DNA of 53,286 bases from Deltaproteobacteria bacterium (GCA_023474025.1 JAMCYH010000111.1:1-53286), one strand, 5' to 3'; shown: positions 23,695 through 33,077, numbered from the stretch's first letter. Notes: generated from the letters alone by a model not told the origin. Numbers and translations: made by a program.

Positions 23695-24960
23695 TTAATG
23701 CTTGAATGCCCTCTGACCGGTAAACATCATGGTCACTTGAGGCCGAGCCTCATTACAGGCCTGAATACTTTCATAATCACGATCCGAGCCTCCCGGATGA
23801 ACTATCGCAGAGACCCCAGCTTTTATTCCAACATCAACGCCGTCCCTGAATGGGAAAAAAGCGTCAGACACCATTATAGAGTCGAATAATCCCGCGCCGA
23901 CCTCCCTGGTTTCGCGGTCAAGTTCGCGTCTAATTTCCTCGTCTGTTATTTCATTATAAGACTTCCCGTATTTTTCATAACAAATTCTATCCCGGCATTT
24001 TACATGGGCCTTGATTACCGCGAGTTCCGCTACACCGACCCTGTCCTGTTCACCCGTTCCAATGCCAACAGTACAACCACCTTTGACATATAATACTGAA
24101 TTCGATGTTACTCCCTGTTCCACGGCCCAACCAAAAATCATGTCGTCTATCTCTCTTTGCGTGGGATAACGTTCGATGGAATACGTTGCGCCTTTGTAGG
24201 AAGTCTCCGCAAGTTTTAAATCGGAAGGAGACCTTACAGCATTAACGGGTGACTGCTGAATTATCAGGCCCCCATCGATAAGGGATTTAAAGTCTACGAA
24301 TCTAATAGCGCAATACTGTTCCAGCCTATCTATACGAGGCAATGCCAGGATCCTGAGATTTTTTCGTCCGGCCAGAATATCGACTACTCCGGGCTCAAAA
24401 TCTGGCGCGGCAACTACTTCAAGATAATTTTCTGAAATCAATTCCGCTGTAGCTACGTCTATCGGCCTATTAAAAACTGCCGCACCACCAAAAGCGGCAA
24501 TCCTGTCGGCCATATTGGCCTTGTGGTAAGCTTCTGACAAAATCGTAGCCGTGGCCACACCTGAAGGATTATTATGCTTCATTATTGCGCAGGAAGGTTT
24601 TCCCATCAGAAATTTCATGATATTGAGGGCATTGTCAACGTCGGTGAGATTTGTTTTGCCCGGATGCTTTCCGGCTTGTATCATGTTGTCCTCAGCAATG
24701 CCACTGACAAGGCTGCAACCTGGTTCTACGAATTTACAACCTCCTAGCTCGAGATTTCCGGATAAAAGTTCGTAAAGCGCTGCTTCCTGCCCAGGATTCT
24801 CACCATACCTGAGTCCCTTTTCAACAAGCGCGCCGGTCGAATCAGGTATCTTCCAGGACCTCTTTTTGTATCGCAAGGTTTGCGATCCGAATTGAATAGT
24901 CATTTCATCGGGAAAATGATCGTCCATAACCTTCTTGTATTGACGCTTCAAATCTTCCAT
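23695..24960 (-). CDS. purH: PurH-type AICAR formyltransferase without IMP cyclohydrolase domain
   Basis: 421 residues from the ATG at 24960 (AAGG upstream); a GTG at 25014 would add 18. It aligns only with the formyltransferase half of PurH: LRYGENPGQEAALYE, AIMKHNNPSGVA (catalytic Lys-His), AAFGGAAVFNRPID, and SDAFFPFRDGVDVGI with IVHPGGSDRD. The N-terminal MGS-like IMP cyclohydrolase domain of ordinary bifunctional PurH (about 200 residues) is absent, and the sequence before 24960 does not encode it. The cyclisation step must be done by a separate protein, or this protein has another role. Its 3' neighbour is the SYLF gene. Confidence 0.85.
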   Translation of the reverse strand: MEDLKRQYKKVMDDHFPDEMTIQFGSQTLRYKKRSWKIPDSTGALVEKGLRYGENPGQEAALYELLSGNLELGGCKFVEPGCSLVSGIAEDNMIQAGKHPGKTNLTDVDNALNIMKFLMGKPSCAIMKHNNPSGVATATILSEAYHKANMADRIAAFGGAAVFNRPIDVATAELISENYLEVVAAPDFEPGVVDILAGRKNLRILALPRIDRLEQYCAIRFVDFKSLIDGGLIIQQSPVNAVRSPSDLKLAETSYKGATYSIERYPTQREIDDMIFGWAVEQGVTSNSVLYVKGGCTVGIGTGEQDRVGVAELAVIKAHVKCRDRICYEKYGKSYNEITDEEIRRELDRETREVGAGLFDSIMVSDAFFPFRDGVDVGIKAGVSAIVHPGGSDRDYESIQACNEARPQVTMMFTGQRAFKH

Positions 24961-25196
24961 GCTGAACCCTTTCGAGTTTTGTTGAAATCCGGAAGATATT
25001 TGTCTTGAACACACAAAGCGCCATCCACGTCCCCAAAGAGGATGAGCCGGTCTCTTCCGAATTTAGAAGGTCACTTGACATGACTAAATTATTCTATCAC
25101 TAATTAACCTAAATTATGGAAAATTATCCAAAGACCAACAGGAATTAGAAATTTTCCTGGAATGAAATTGTCACAATAAAATCAGGAGCAGATGGA

Positions 25197-25802
25197 GTGA
25201 AAAACAGAGGATCGCTGGTAGGTATGTTGCTCATCTTTGTAGCCGGAGTTTTAACTGGCATAGGAATATCGGCCTGGAAACTTGATACCCGAGGAGGCGG
25301 GGATCTGCAATCCGGAAAGGTGAAGGAATCGGAAGCCAAAAATGAAATTCGGGCCCGAATATCAGGGCTGGAAAAAATGTTGGCGGCCAACCCCGATAAC
25401 CTGGAAGCCCTTATCCAACTGGGGAACGATTATTTTGACATGGGAAATTATGAGAAATCAGTTAACATTTACCAAAATGCGTTGAAGATAGACCCCACGA
25501 ACCCAGAGATTGCGACAGATATGGGGGTAGCTTACCGCCGGCTAGGTAAAACGGACGAGTCTATAAAGTTTTTCCGCAAGGCCTTGGAAATCGATCCGAA
25601 TCAGGCTCTTGCAATGTTCAATTTGGGAATGGTGTTGCGAGATGACAAAAAGGACTTGCAGGGTGCGCTGAAGGTGTGGAAGACATTCCTGGAGAAGGCG
25701 CCGGAAAGCCCTCACGCTGTGATGATTAGACCGTGGGTCAGGCAGCTTGAAGAAAAGCTGGGCGCAAAAGATAAAAATGTTAATGAAAACAAACCCGAGT
25801 AA
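25197..25802 (+). CDS. membrane-anchored TPR protein
   Basis: 201 residues from GTG at 25197. One N-terminal anchor (about 8-27, LVGMLLIFVAGVLTGIGIS), a charged linker, then three tetratricopeptide repeats: ALIQLGNDYFDMGNYEKSVNIYQ (about 66 on), EIATDMGVAYRRLGKTDESIKFF and ALAMFNLGMVLRDDKKDLQGAL. The layout resembles CcmH/CycH-type or BamD-like scaffold proteins, but no partner gene is adjacent. It probably holds a periplasmic complex. Confidence 0.75.
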   Translation: MKNRGSLVGMLLIFVAGVLTGIGISAWKLDTRGGGDLQSGKVKESEAKNEIRARISGLEKMLAANPDNLEALIQLGNDYFDMGNYEKSVNIYQNALKIDPTNPEIATDMGVAYRRLGKTDESIKFFRKALEIDPNQALAMFNLGMVLRDDKKDLQGALKVWKTFLEKAPESPHAVMIRPWVRQLEEKLGAKDKNVNENKPE

Positions 25803-25936
25803 AAATGCGACTTCAATAGAACCTGACAGACGGGTCCACAGAAAATCGGAAATGTGACAGTGGGAAGAGACCGGATTGCTCGCTTGATTTGAAATCTCGG
25901 TGCCGGCACGGTCTTAAGGTTCGCCTGTGCCCCTGC

Positions 25937-26611
25937 CTAATCTTCGGCGAGTCTGTGGATAAGGTAATCTGTGAGAGCGGTGAGGCCGTGCGTTGGCATG
26001 TAATTACTTGCCGAAACGTCATAAAGTATTTTGCTGTACGGCGGAAATTCCTCGTCCTTATTCCAGTGAATCAAGGCAACTGGGAGGCGCGGAAACAAGT
26101 AAAAAGTGAAACCGATATCCCCCAGTTCGTTGGGCCTGCCTCCCCATTTTAAAGCCTTGGCAACTGCAGAATCTTTACCTGAGCTAAAAATGTTGTCCAA
26201 CATTTCCATAGTCGATTTTGCAAAGTGAGCGCCCAAGATCGCCCCAAATTGCAGCGACCTGGGGTCGATCCACTGGTTCATAACTCTAACTGCCGATCCC
26301 AGATTCTCGGAGGCGGTAATCAAATGTTGAAGGACCAAAACCTTCATTGCTAAAGTATCAAATTCCGAGTGTTCAGCCCGTAACCGATACGGAAGAAGGT
26401 CAAGTGTGAACCAACTTGCCAGAAAAGGAATGACAATACGAGGAATACCGTCACCACCTTTATAATGAACATCCGCAGTCTCGGCTATCGTTATGGGATC
26501 AATTCGCTGGATCTTGCGAAGCAGGTTCTCGTAGAATTCTTCAACTGCGCCGGCGTTTTGACCCATTTTCTCACGCGTGATCCAAACCGAATATTCATCA
26601 GGAGCAATCAT
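25937..26611 (-). CDS. DUF3786-type protein
   Basis: About 224 residues from the ATG at 26611, which has GAGG nine bases upstream; the frame stays open to 26710. The C-terminal half has the DUF3786 pattern: GDIGFTFYLFPRLPVALIHWNKDEEFPPYSKILYD in pieces, then NYMPTHGLTALTDYLIHRL. Proteins of this family are found in anaerobes, often near corrinoid or metal-cofactor genes, and have no proven function. There is no cysteine cluster here and no corrinoid gene nearby. Confidence 0.7.
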   Translation of the reverse strand: MIAPDEYSVWITREKMGQNAGAVEEFYENLLRKIQRIDPITIAETADVHYKGGDGIPRIVIPFLASWFTLDLLPYRLRAEHSEFDTLAMKVLVLQHLITASENLGSAVRVMNQWIDPRSLQFGAILGAHFAKSTMEMLDNIFSSGKDSAVAKALKWGGRPNELGDIGFTFYLFPRLPVALIHWNKDEEFPPYSKILYDVSASNYMPTHGLTALTDYLIHRLAED

Positions 26612-26713
26612 GTCAGTTTTCCTCAAACTAGTACCGTGGATGTATTTATATAATACATAAAAATGGCTACAAAAGACATGGGAGGCAAACGCCTTGTGTT
26701 GGAACACCACAAA

Positions 26714-26739
26714 AAAAAGCCCTCGTAAGAGGGCTTTTT
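26714..26739 (-). terminator. intrinsic terminator of the outer-membrane protein gene
   Basis: On the minus strand a GCCCTC-TTAC-GAGGGC hairpin is followed by eight T, starting 52 bp after the barrel gene. A-T pairs extend the stem on both sides, so it could act in both directions. Confidence 0.9.
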
Positions 26740-26791
26740 ATAAACTATAAGGCGGGACGTTCAGCCCGACCCCAAAAACCTATCTAATCCA

Positions 26792-27847
26792 TCAAAATGG
26801 TGTGGCAAAATCCAAACTGACCAAGCCACCTATAGTCCATGAGTTCCTGTAGAGTGAAAAACTGTAAGTGTCCGAATTGGCGTTGACTAACTGCAAGCCG
26901 CCTGCGCCATTATCGATTTGCCCAGTGCCTGAACTCTTGGCGCTTGCGGTATTGTATCTGGCAAAGACACCAGCTTGAGACGCTCCGAAGAGTCTCCTGG
27001 TATACTCTCCGAATATCTCGTAAAAATACCCACCCTTATTATAATTAATGTTGTCGAACTCAAACCTTCCCACCGTAGTGGTAATGCCGACGTTGGTATT
27101 GCCAAGGATGGTGGGTATGCCCAGGAACCTTACCAGCAAGTTTTGATCGCTGCTTCTAAAGGCAGTTTGAAATCCGATGAACGGTATGACAGCTCGAGAG
27201 GTTACATCAGCTTCATCTTGATTGGAAAACAGCACATAATTACCGAAATTGCTGGGGTTTGTTACTGCGACCGAGTAATAGTCGTACCTTACACCAGCCA
27301 AAACGGAGAAGGAGGGCTTACCATAGGCGAATGCGCCATCAATGAACCACCAGTAGGGTTTGGCGGCCCAATCAACCCCAAGAACTTGCGGAAGAAGGCC
27401 AAGAGTTTGATTGGTGACCCCATTATTAACTATAAGGTTCGTTTGAGTAGTATTCGTATTGGTATTAAGATTGTCATAACCAGAGCTAAGATACCAGCCA
27501 TCCGCTACCAGCGAAAGATTCTCGGACAATGAAATGGGTAAAGACGCTCCAATCCAGAGTCCACCAGTCGGCAGATTAAGGTTAATGTTTTGAATATTGG
27601 CTGCGCCCTGATTATCAGCGGTGAGTGACACGCTTGTGTTACGCTCTTGAGGTATACCCCAGCCTAAATAGATTTCCGGCGCCATGCCAAGCCCTTGACC
27701 AGCTCCACAACCGCTGGAACCCCCAAAGAATGACGGCATGCTAGGCAATCCTGACAACCCAAATGCCGGAGAGTATTGCGCGCAAGCCATCGCCGGGGCT
27801 AGAGCTAATGCCAGGATACCGACGAAAAGGATGAATCCACGTCTCAT
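26792..27847 (-). CDS. outer-membrane beta-barrel protein
   Basis: 351 residues from the ATG at 27847, chosen because AGGAGG lies eight bases upstream; an ATG two codons earlier is too close to it. Signal peptide about 1-24 (ending MACAQ). The rest alternates polar and aromatic residues in about a dozen amphipathic strands (for example WYLSSGYDNL, VLAGVRYDYYSVAV) with Asn/Thr-rich loops, and ends with a C-terminal Phe as BAM substrates do. It is a porin-like or surface protein; no specific family recognised. It has a strong terminator and a promoter-like site, so it is probably monocistronic and well expressed. Confidence 0.78.
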   Translation of the reverse strand: MRRGFILFVGILALALAPAMACAQYSPAFGLSGLPSMPSFFGGSSGCGAGQGLGMAPEIYLGWGIPQERNTSVSLTADNQGAANIQNINLNLPTGGLWIGASLPISLSENLSLVADGWYLSSGYDNLNTNTNTTQTNLIVNNGVTNQTLGLLPQVLGVDWAAKPYWWFIDGAFAYGKPSFSVLAGVRYDYYSVAVTNPSNFGNYVLFSNQDEADVTSRAVIPFIGFQTAFRSSDQNLLVRFLGIPTILGNTNVGITTTVGRFEFDNINYNKGGYFYEIFGEYTRRLFGASQAGVFARYNTASAKSSGTGQIDNGAGGLQLVNANSDTYSFSLYRNSWTIGGLVSLDFATPF

Positions 27848-28185
27848 AGCCATATCCTCCTAATCCTAAAAACGGCGAAAGAACATTCTTATCGCCAGAC
27901 TAAAAAGTTAAAAAGAACTTTTAACATTAACGACAAAATATACGGAATGTACAATGCGTATAATAAAAGGAACGTTTTGTCAAGAAGTTTTTGGCTTTTC
28001 GCGCGAAGGTTCAAGGCCTTATCGAAATGATCAACAAAAAAACTTGTCAATCAGACAAAAAATATTCCATTTGAAATATTGGGATCCGTTAAATATTTTT
28101 ACAAACCGACAATAAGCACGTAAGCATGTGATGATTCGGCGCATGGCCATAAAAAAATTCTGTGGCGCCACAATGGAGCAAACAT
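27848..28185. other. 338-bp divergent intergenic region, AT-rich
   Basis: It separates the minus-strand barrel gene from the plus-strand MFS gene. It contains the barrel promoter candidate (27957-27983) and an imperfect 20-bp dyad around 28065-28084. No gene or RNA recognised. Confidence 0.5.
27957..27983 (-). promoter_or_regulatory. candidate promoter of the outer-membrane protein gene
   Basis: On the minus strand: TTGACA (complement of 27978-27983), 15-bp spacer, TATACG (complement of 27957-27962). The spacer is short, but the -35 is perfect and the leader of about 100 bases is normal for porin genes. Confidence 0.4.
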
Positions 28186-29493
28186 ATGGGCCCATTCCAT
28201 GATCCAGCTCCCCATAATATCAGGAGATGGGTCATTTTCTGTATTGGAACGCTAAATTTCATAATGTCCATGTTCTGCCGTGTCTCGGTTGCGGTAATTG
28301 CGCCTTCTCTCACCAAAGACCTGAATCTGGATCCAACACAGTTGGGAGACCTTTCCGCTTCATTCTTTTACGGTTTTGCCCTTTGTCAATTACCCCTGGG
28401 GCTAGCGATCGATAGAGTAGGTACCAGGATAAGTTCAGTTTTCCTTGGTTGCGCCACCTTAACAGGCGGAATTATTTTCGCTCTTGGCTCATCTTACGAA
28501 CATTTGCTTCTTGGACGGTTTTTGCTTGGACTAGGGCTTGGTGGGAATTTGATGATTATTCTAGTGCTCTTGTCTGTCTGGTTTCCTGTTGACCGATTTG
28601 CTTCTCTAGGGGCGACAGTAGTCGCGATCGGAGTGATAGGAAATCTTTTTGCCGCAACCCCATTGGCCCTAATGAGTGAGCTTGTCGGCTGGCGGTCCAG
28701 TTTCCTTGTCTTTTCGCTGGTTGACGCGATCATAATTTGTTTATTTGTCTTGGTGATGAGGGATCACCCACCAGGCCATACCGCGATAGTCGGTAGTAAG
28801 AAAGGTCTGCTCGACGGTTTTAAAAGATTGTTTAGTATGTATGCATACTGGGCCATCAGTTTTGGGAATTTTGTCCGTTACGGTTATTTTGTAGCCTTAC
28901 AAGGCCTGTGGGCTACGCAGTTTCTAATTTATGGATTAAGGCTGCCTCAACGAGCGGCAGCCGACGCATTGCTTTTCTTGGGGGTTGGCTACATGTTTGG
29001 GCTGCCCTTTTTTGGGTACCTGAGCGACAAGGTTTTGAAGTCTCGCAAAAAAGTGGTTATTTCAACGTTTTTCTTTTCGGTAATATTGACATTTTCCGTA
29101 TGCTTCTGGCATCAGCAAGTCCGGACCTGGGTTATATTGTCGACTTTTTTTGGTATGGGGATGCTTGCCGCTCCAGGCCAAATTTCATACGCCCACATTA
29201 AAGAGCTTGTTCCGATCAATATAAGCGCGCAAGCCATGACTGCCATGAACCTCTTCAACATTTTAGGAGCAGCCCTGATTACTCAAATATTGGGAATACT
29301 TGCGGGTGGCAAAATTACAGAGTTCCGCAACGTGTCGGATTTTAATTTTATATGGCTTGTAGGAGGCTTATTACTGGCAATTGCCATGACACTTTACTGC
29401 TTTGTGCCGGAAAGTCCTATCTTTGGATCCAAATCAAAAAGAGGCCACACGGCTTTGGTTACTGGTCCTTGCTCGGACAAAAGCGATGATTAG
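28186..29493 (+). CDS. MFS transporter
   Basis: 435 residues from the ATG at 28186 (GGAG seven bases upstream); a GTG at 28162 would add eight. Twelve hydrophobic segments. The loop 2-3 signature is present as GLAIDRVGTRISS and its counterpart between helices 8 and 9 as FFGYLSDKVLKSRKKV. The start of the core, NFIMSMFCRVSVAVIAPSL, resembles the anion:cation symporter/GlpT-like groups that carry organic acids. Substrate not predictable. It is followed, with its stop inside the ribosome binding region, by a possible Cys-rich micro-ORF. Confidence 0.85.
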   Translation: MGPFHDPAPHNIRRWVIFCIGTLNFIMSMFCRVSVAVIAPSLTKDLNLDPTQLGDLSASFFYGFALCQLPLGLAIDRVGTRISSVFLGCATLTGGIIFALGSSYEHLLLGRFLLGLGLGGNLMIILVLLSVWFPVDRFASLGATVVAIGVIGNLFAATPLALMSELVGWRSSFLVFSLVDAIIICLFVLVMRDHPPGHTAIVGSKKGLLDGFKRLFSMYAYWAISFGNFVRYGYFVALQGLWATQFLIYGLRLPQRAAADALLFLGVGYMFGLPFFGYLSDKVLKSRKKVVISTFFFSVILTFSVCFWHQQVRTWVILSTFFGMGMLAAPGQISYAHIKELVPINISAQAMTAMNLFNILGAALITQILGILAGGKITEFRNVSDFNFIWLVGGLLLAIAMTLYCFVPESPIFGSKSKRGHTALVTGPCSDKSDD

Positions 29494-29502
29494 GATTTGG
29501 CC

Positions 29503-29586
29503 GTGATCTTTTGTGACGATTGTCGGCGGGATTGCAGAAAATGTAGACAAAAACCTAGGAGCGATATCTCTCTTAGTCGGGAATGA
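29503..29586 (+). CDS. possible 27-aa Cys-rich micro-protein
   Basis: GTG start with AGGA seven bases upstream overlapping the MFS stop. The peptide MIFCDDCRRDCRKCRQKPRS then ends seven residues later. Its cysteines are C4, C7, C11 and C14 (CX2CX3CX2C), a plausible single metal site, with many arginines. The length is so small that chance cannot be ruled out. The resemblance to the Cys-rich ORF at 14661 is in spacing only. Confidence 0.35.
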   Translation: MIFCDDCRRDCRKCRQKPRSDISLSRE

Positions 29587-29654
29587 GTCTGAACCAGAAC
29601 TTTGAACGGGGAGATTCGTGGCGCGTTAGACCCAGTTGGAGTTCCAGGATTCCT

Positions 29655-31106
29655 CTATCCTTTTATCACACCTAACGGTTTAATTTTAGCTACCTTCGTG
29701 GCCAAACCGGCTTTATGAGCCACCTCAGCGACAGCGCTGACATCTTTGTAAGCCTCTGGAAATTCTTCCCGCATTGTCTTGCGTCCTGCCGCTTTCCCAT
29801 AAACATTTCGATCCTGAAGCTCCCGGTCCACATCACGTCCTTTAGTTCGTCTTAGAGCTTCATTTCGCGACAACACCCGGCCCGCCCCGTGGCACGCCGA
29901 GCCGAAGGTCTGTTCTAAAGCGCCTTTGGCTCCCACAAGGATAAAAGAGGATCGCCCCATGTCTCCGGGAAGCAAAACTGGTTGGCCGGTATTAACAAAA
30001 AATGCGGGCAACAATGGATGTCCTGCAGGTAGGGCTCTAGTGGCGCCTTTGCGATGCACGCACAATTTCACAGATTTGCCCTTGACTTCGTGGTTCTCCA
30101 TCTTGGCTATGTTATGTGAAACATCATAAAGTAGTTTAAGCTTCAATTCATGAGGAGAAATTATTAAAGATCGTTCCCACGTTTTTTGCACGAGATTCAT
30201 AATAATTTGTCGATTAGCGAACGCGAAATTTGCCGCTGCCGCCATAGCCGCCAGATATTCCCGAGCCAGCGGGGTATTAAGCCTGGCACAGGCAAGTTGC
30301 TTATCTGGGAGGTCGATTTTCTCCTTGCTCACATTCTTTATCATTTTCGCTAGAAATTCATCGCAAATATTGTAACCAAAACCTCTAGATCCCGTATGGA
30401 TCATTAAGGTTACCTGTTCCAGAGATATTCCCCACAATTTTGCAACATTCTCATCGAATATTTCTTCGATGAAACCTATTTCAATAAAGTGATTTCCGGA
30501 ACCTAAGGTGCCTAACTGATTTTTACCCCTTTCGAAAGATCGATCGCTGATTAAAGCAGATTCTCCACCTTCCATAATCCCGTGATCTTCTATTCGTTCT
30601 ATGTCTGATTCATCCCCCATTCCCTGTTTGATCGCCCATCTGGCCCCTAATTTGGCAACCTGGGACATAGAATCCCTATTTAGAATAATCCCGCCCTTCG
30701 ATCCCAATCCACAAGGAATGTTGGAATAAAGCGCGTTTATCAACTCTTTTATATGAGGTATTACGTCAACCTTTGACAGTCCTGTAGTGGCGAGACGTAC
30801 CCCACAATTGATATCATATCCTACACCTCCAGGGGAAATCACTCCTTCATCAAGATCAAACGCGGCGACCCCCCCTATTGGGAATCCATAACCCCAATGT
30901 ATATCCGGTAAAGCAATGGACCTGGAGACTATGCCGGGGAGGTGAGCTACATTATATACTTGATCACAACTGTTGTCCTTCTCTATATCCGGGAAAAGAC
31001 TTGAATTAGAATAAATGAGACCGGGAACGCGCATGGAACCCACTTTGGGTATTTCCCAACGGAATTCATCAATGCGTCTTATTTTATATGGCTTATCCCT
31101 GGACAA
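29655..31106 (-). CDS. rtcB: RNA-splicing ligase RtcB
   Basis: 483 residues, full length. RtcB joins 2',3'-cyclic phosphate (or 3'-phosphate) RNA ends to 5'-OH ends using GTP and manganese. Motifs: ALPDIHWGYGFPIGGVAAFD, GGVGYDINCGVR (metal Cys), GTLGSGNHFIEIG, and CVHRKGATRALP with the guanylated histidine. The TTG at 31106 is the start, with GAAGGAAG upstream. It is 35 bp after archease, its activator, in a minus-strand run led by an amidase gene. Likely roles are RNA repair after nuclease damage or tRNA maturation. Confidence 0.97.
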   Translation of the reverse strand: MSRDKPYKIRRIDEFRWEIPKVGSMRVPGLIYSNSSLFPDIEKDNSCDQVYNVAHLPGIVSRSIALPDIHWGYGFPIGGVAAFDLDEGVISPGGVGYDINCGVRLATTGLSKVDVIPHIKELINALYSNIPCGLGSKGGIILNRDSMSQVAKLGARWAIKQGMGDESDIERIEDHGIMEGGESALISDRSFERGKNQLGTLGSGNHFIEIGFIEEIFDENVAKLWGISLEQVTLMIHTGSRGFGYNICDEFLAKMIKNVSKEKIDLPDKQLACARLNTPLAREYLAAMAAAANFAFANRQIIMNLVQKTWERSLIISPHELKLKLLYDVSHNIAKMENHEVKGKSVKLCVHRKGATRALPAGHPLLPAFFVNTGQPVLLPGDMGRSSFILVGAKGALEQTFGSACHGAGRVLSRNEALRRTKGRDVDRELQDRNVYGKAAGRKTMREEFPEAYKDVSAVAEVAHKAGLATKVAKIKPLGVIKG

Positions 31107-31141
31107 TTTCGATCTTCCTTCTGGTAACCTTGTTCTTAAAA

Positions 31142-31573
31142 TTAGGCATCGAAAATGACATGGGCTACATAACCTTCATGTTTTTTCTCAAGAGACAAAC
31201 CATGGTAAGTAACCCCTTTGATTTCCATGCCGTCGTACGATTCATCGGCAACTTGAGAAATGTGACCTGATAAACGCGCTCTCAACAAATGTACCCCTTC
31301 AATATTCAAGGATGCGTCACACAAGAGAAAATTCTCCGCACTAAAATAGAACAAAATTTCCCTTAACCAGTCGGCAAGAAGGACGTCCAATGAATCGGAT
31401 TCAAGTATTATGTTCTTTTCGATATTTGCCACGAAACCTTTCCTTCGACCCGATAAAAGATATGTCAAAGCCAGCGCGGCATTCACAAAAAGCTTCTCAA
31501 GGGTTTCCCCCCTGACTTCAATTCTTACATCAGCCGTATGATCCAGAAGTTTCCATTCAGGGAAGGATTTCAT
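31142..31573 (-). CDS. archease (RtcB cofactor)
   Basis: 143 residues. Begins MKSFPEWKLLDHTADVRIEV, the archease signature, with acidic metal-site residues (Asp in LLDHTAD and the final Asp-Ala of HVIFDA). Archease speeds guanylation and turnover of RtcB and changes its nucleotide use. It overlaps the upstream amidase stop as TGATG, so it is translationally coupled to it, and precedes rtcB by 35 bp. Confidence 0.94.
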   Translation of the reverse strand: MKSFPEWKLLDHTADVRIEVRGETLEKLFVNAALALTYLLSGRRKGFVANIEKNIILESDSLDVLLADWLREILFYFSAENFLLCDASLNIEGVHLLRARLSGHISQVADESYDGMEIKGVTYHGLSLEKKHEGYVAHVIFDA

Positions 31574-33045
31574 CAGGAGGCGGGGAGCTTTTTGACATAT
31601 TCAGCTGTCCCTGAGGCCAGCTTGTCGGCTATAGATCTGATGAATTTCTCTCGGGATGAAAGGTCTTTCTGCGCAATATTGTTAATAAAACCACATTCTA
31701 CCAGAACAGCGGGCATGGTAGCTCCGATGAGCACATAGAAAGGGGCCTGTTTAATCCCCCGGTCCCTGAATTTAATTCCTGATCGGGTGTCTGAGGCTAT
31801 TAGGGAATCATGGATGACGCCTGCCAACTTGTTTGATTCACTATTTTTTGAGGTGGTCAAAAGATCGACCAACGTAGCCTCCAAATCGTTCATTTTACTC
31901 AAAGAAACCCCATTCTCGCGAGCTGCGGCTCTCATGGCTCCTCTCGAACTCGATTTGCTCAAGTAAAAAATTTCAGGACCGGAAGCGGATTTGAAATCTG
32001 AGCCGTTACAGTGTACTGAAATAAAAACCTCAGCATTTAAAGAATTCGCAATCTTTGCTCTCTCCTTCAGACTGAGAAACGAGTCGTCATTTCGTGTCAG
32101 ATACACTTTGGCGTCAGGACGAATTTTTTCTAAGCGCTTTTTCAGACGTTTGGCTATTTCAAGAACTATTTCCTTTTCAGTAATCTTGCCATCGGAAGAA
32201 ACTGCCCCCGGGTCTTTTCCTCCATGCCCTGGGTCTATGACAATGACTGGACCGTTAGTATGGCAAACGGGATTTTGTAAATCGGAGTTCGGCTTTACCT
32301 CAGTAATTATTGGGGGAGGTATGGAGGCGGTTTTAATGTCGGTCCGTTGTGGGACTGACTGAGCATTGCAAGATTCGGCCCTAAAAAACGGGTTACCTAC
32401 GGGATTCACAGGAGTTCTTTCGTTGATCGTTTGGGAAGAGTCGGTTTCAGGAGACAACCCCTGCTGGGTCTTTTGAACCAAATTTCGAGTGCCGGGATTT
32501 GTCATCTTGCATTCTATTCTTGTAGGGGGTGACACCCTGCAAAGCCTTGAATTTTTACGGTAATTGGACTTTCTTTTCAACAGATAGGCTTCTTTTAAAT
32601 CTAAAAGAGCCTCTTTAAAATATTTTGAATTGGAGCGAGATTTTTTAAAATCATTAAAATTTTTTATTGAAATATCGAGATATTTTGGATCCGGAGAAAG
32701 CTTATAAAGATTTAGATACGCTTTGCCGGCATAAAACCGGCAGAAGGTCTTTTTAGCGCCTCTCTCCGTTTTTTGTAAGTCTACAAACGTGGATGCTATA
32801 TTGTTAAGGGCTGACTCGGATGGGCTTGCTGTTTTTAGTAAAAGCCGGAATGCCTTGCACGCGGAATCATAGCTCTGGATGCGAACCTGATGAGTAAACC
32901 CCGACGAATTCTCCGGGCAAAACAAACCCAGGAAAATCAGTGACAAAAACAGGGGTTGGGCAATGTAATAAATTACATGTTTCCCGTCGATTGCTCCGGG
33001 GAATTTTCGCTTTTTTAGGTTATGATATATGTTGGATTCTACCAT
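31573..33045 (-). CDS. N-acetylmuramoyl-L-alanine amidase (AmiC/CwlM type)
   Basis: 490 residues. A hydrophobic segment at about 25-45 acts as signal or anchor. Residues about 50-160 form a helical, TPR-like region (AFRLLLKTA, LNLYKLSPDPKYL). A Pro/Ser/Thr linker follows, then the Amidase_3 domain from about 265 with zinc motif VIDPGHGGKDPGA, ISVHCNGS and the catalytic VLVECGFINN. Cleaves the stem peptide from MurNAc during cell separation. The N-terminal helical domain, in place of an AMIN domain, is of the type seen in deltaproteobacteria. It leads the run with archease and rtcB. Confidence 0.92.
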   Translation of the reverse strand: MVESNIYHNLKKRKFPGAIDGKHVIYYIAQPLFLSLIFLGLFCPENSSGFTHQVRIQSYDSACKAFRLLLKTASPSESALNNIASTFVDLQKTERGAKKTFCRFYAGKAYLNLYKLSPDPKYLDISIKNFNDFKKSRSNSKYFKEALLDLKEAYLLKRKSNYRKNSRLCRVSPPTRIECKMTNPGTRNLVQKTQQGLSPETDSSQTINERTPVNPVGNPFFRAESCNAQSVPQRTDIKTASIPPPIITEVKPNSDLQNPVCHTNGPVIVIDPGHGGKDPGAVSSDGKITEKEIVLEIAKRLKKRLEKIRPDAKVYLTRNDDSFLSLKERAKIANSLNAEVFISVHCNGSDFKSASGPEIFYLSKSSSRGAMRAAARENGVSLSKMNDLEATLVDLLTTSKNSESNKLAGVIHDSLIASDTRSGIKFRDRGIKQAPFYVLIGATMPAVLVECGFINNIAQKDLSSREKFIRSIADKLASGTAEYVKKLPAS

Positions 33046-33077
33046 CAGATCGATGATTCAAAATATTCATCACAAAA

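Noticed and set aside
28065-28084. Imperfect AATATT dyad as operator for the MFS gene
   Set aside because: AT-rich region where such a dyad is easily expected by chance; four of twenty positions break the symmetry.
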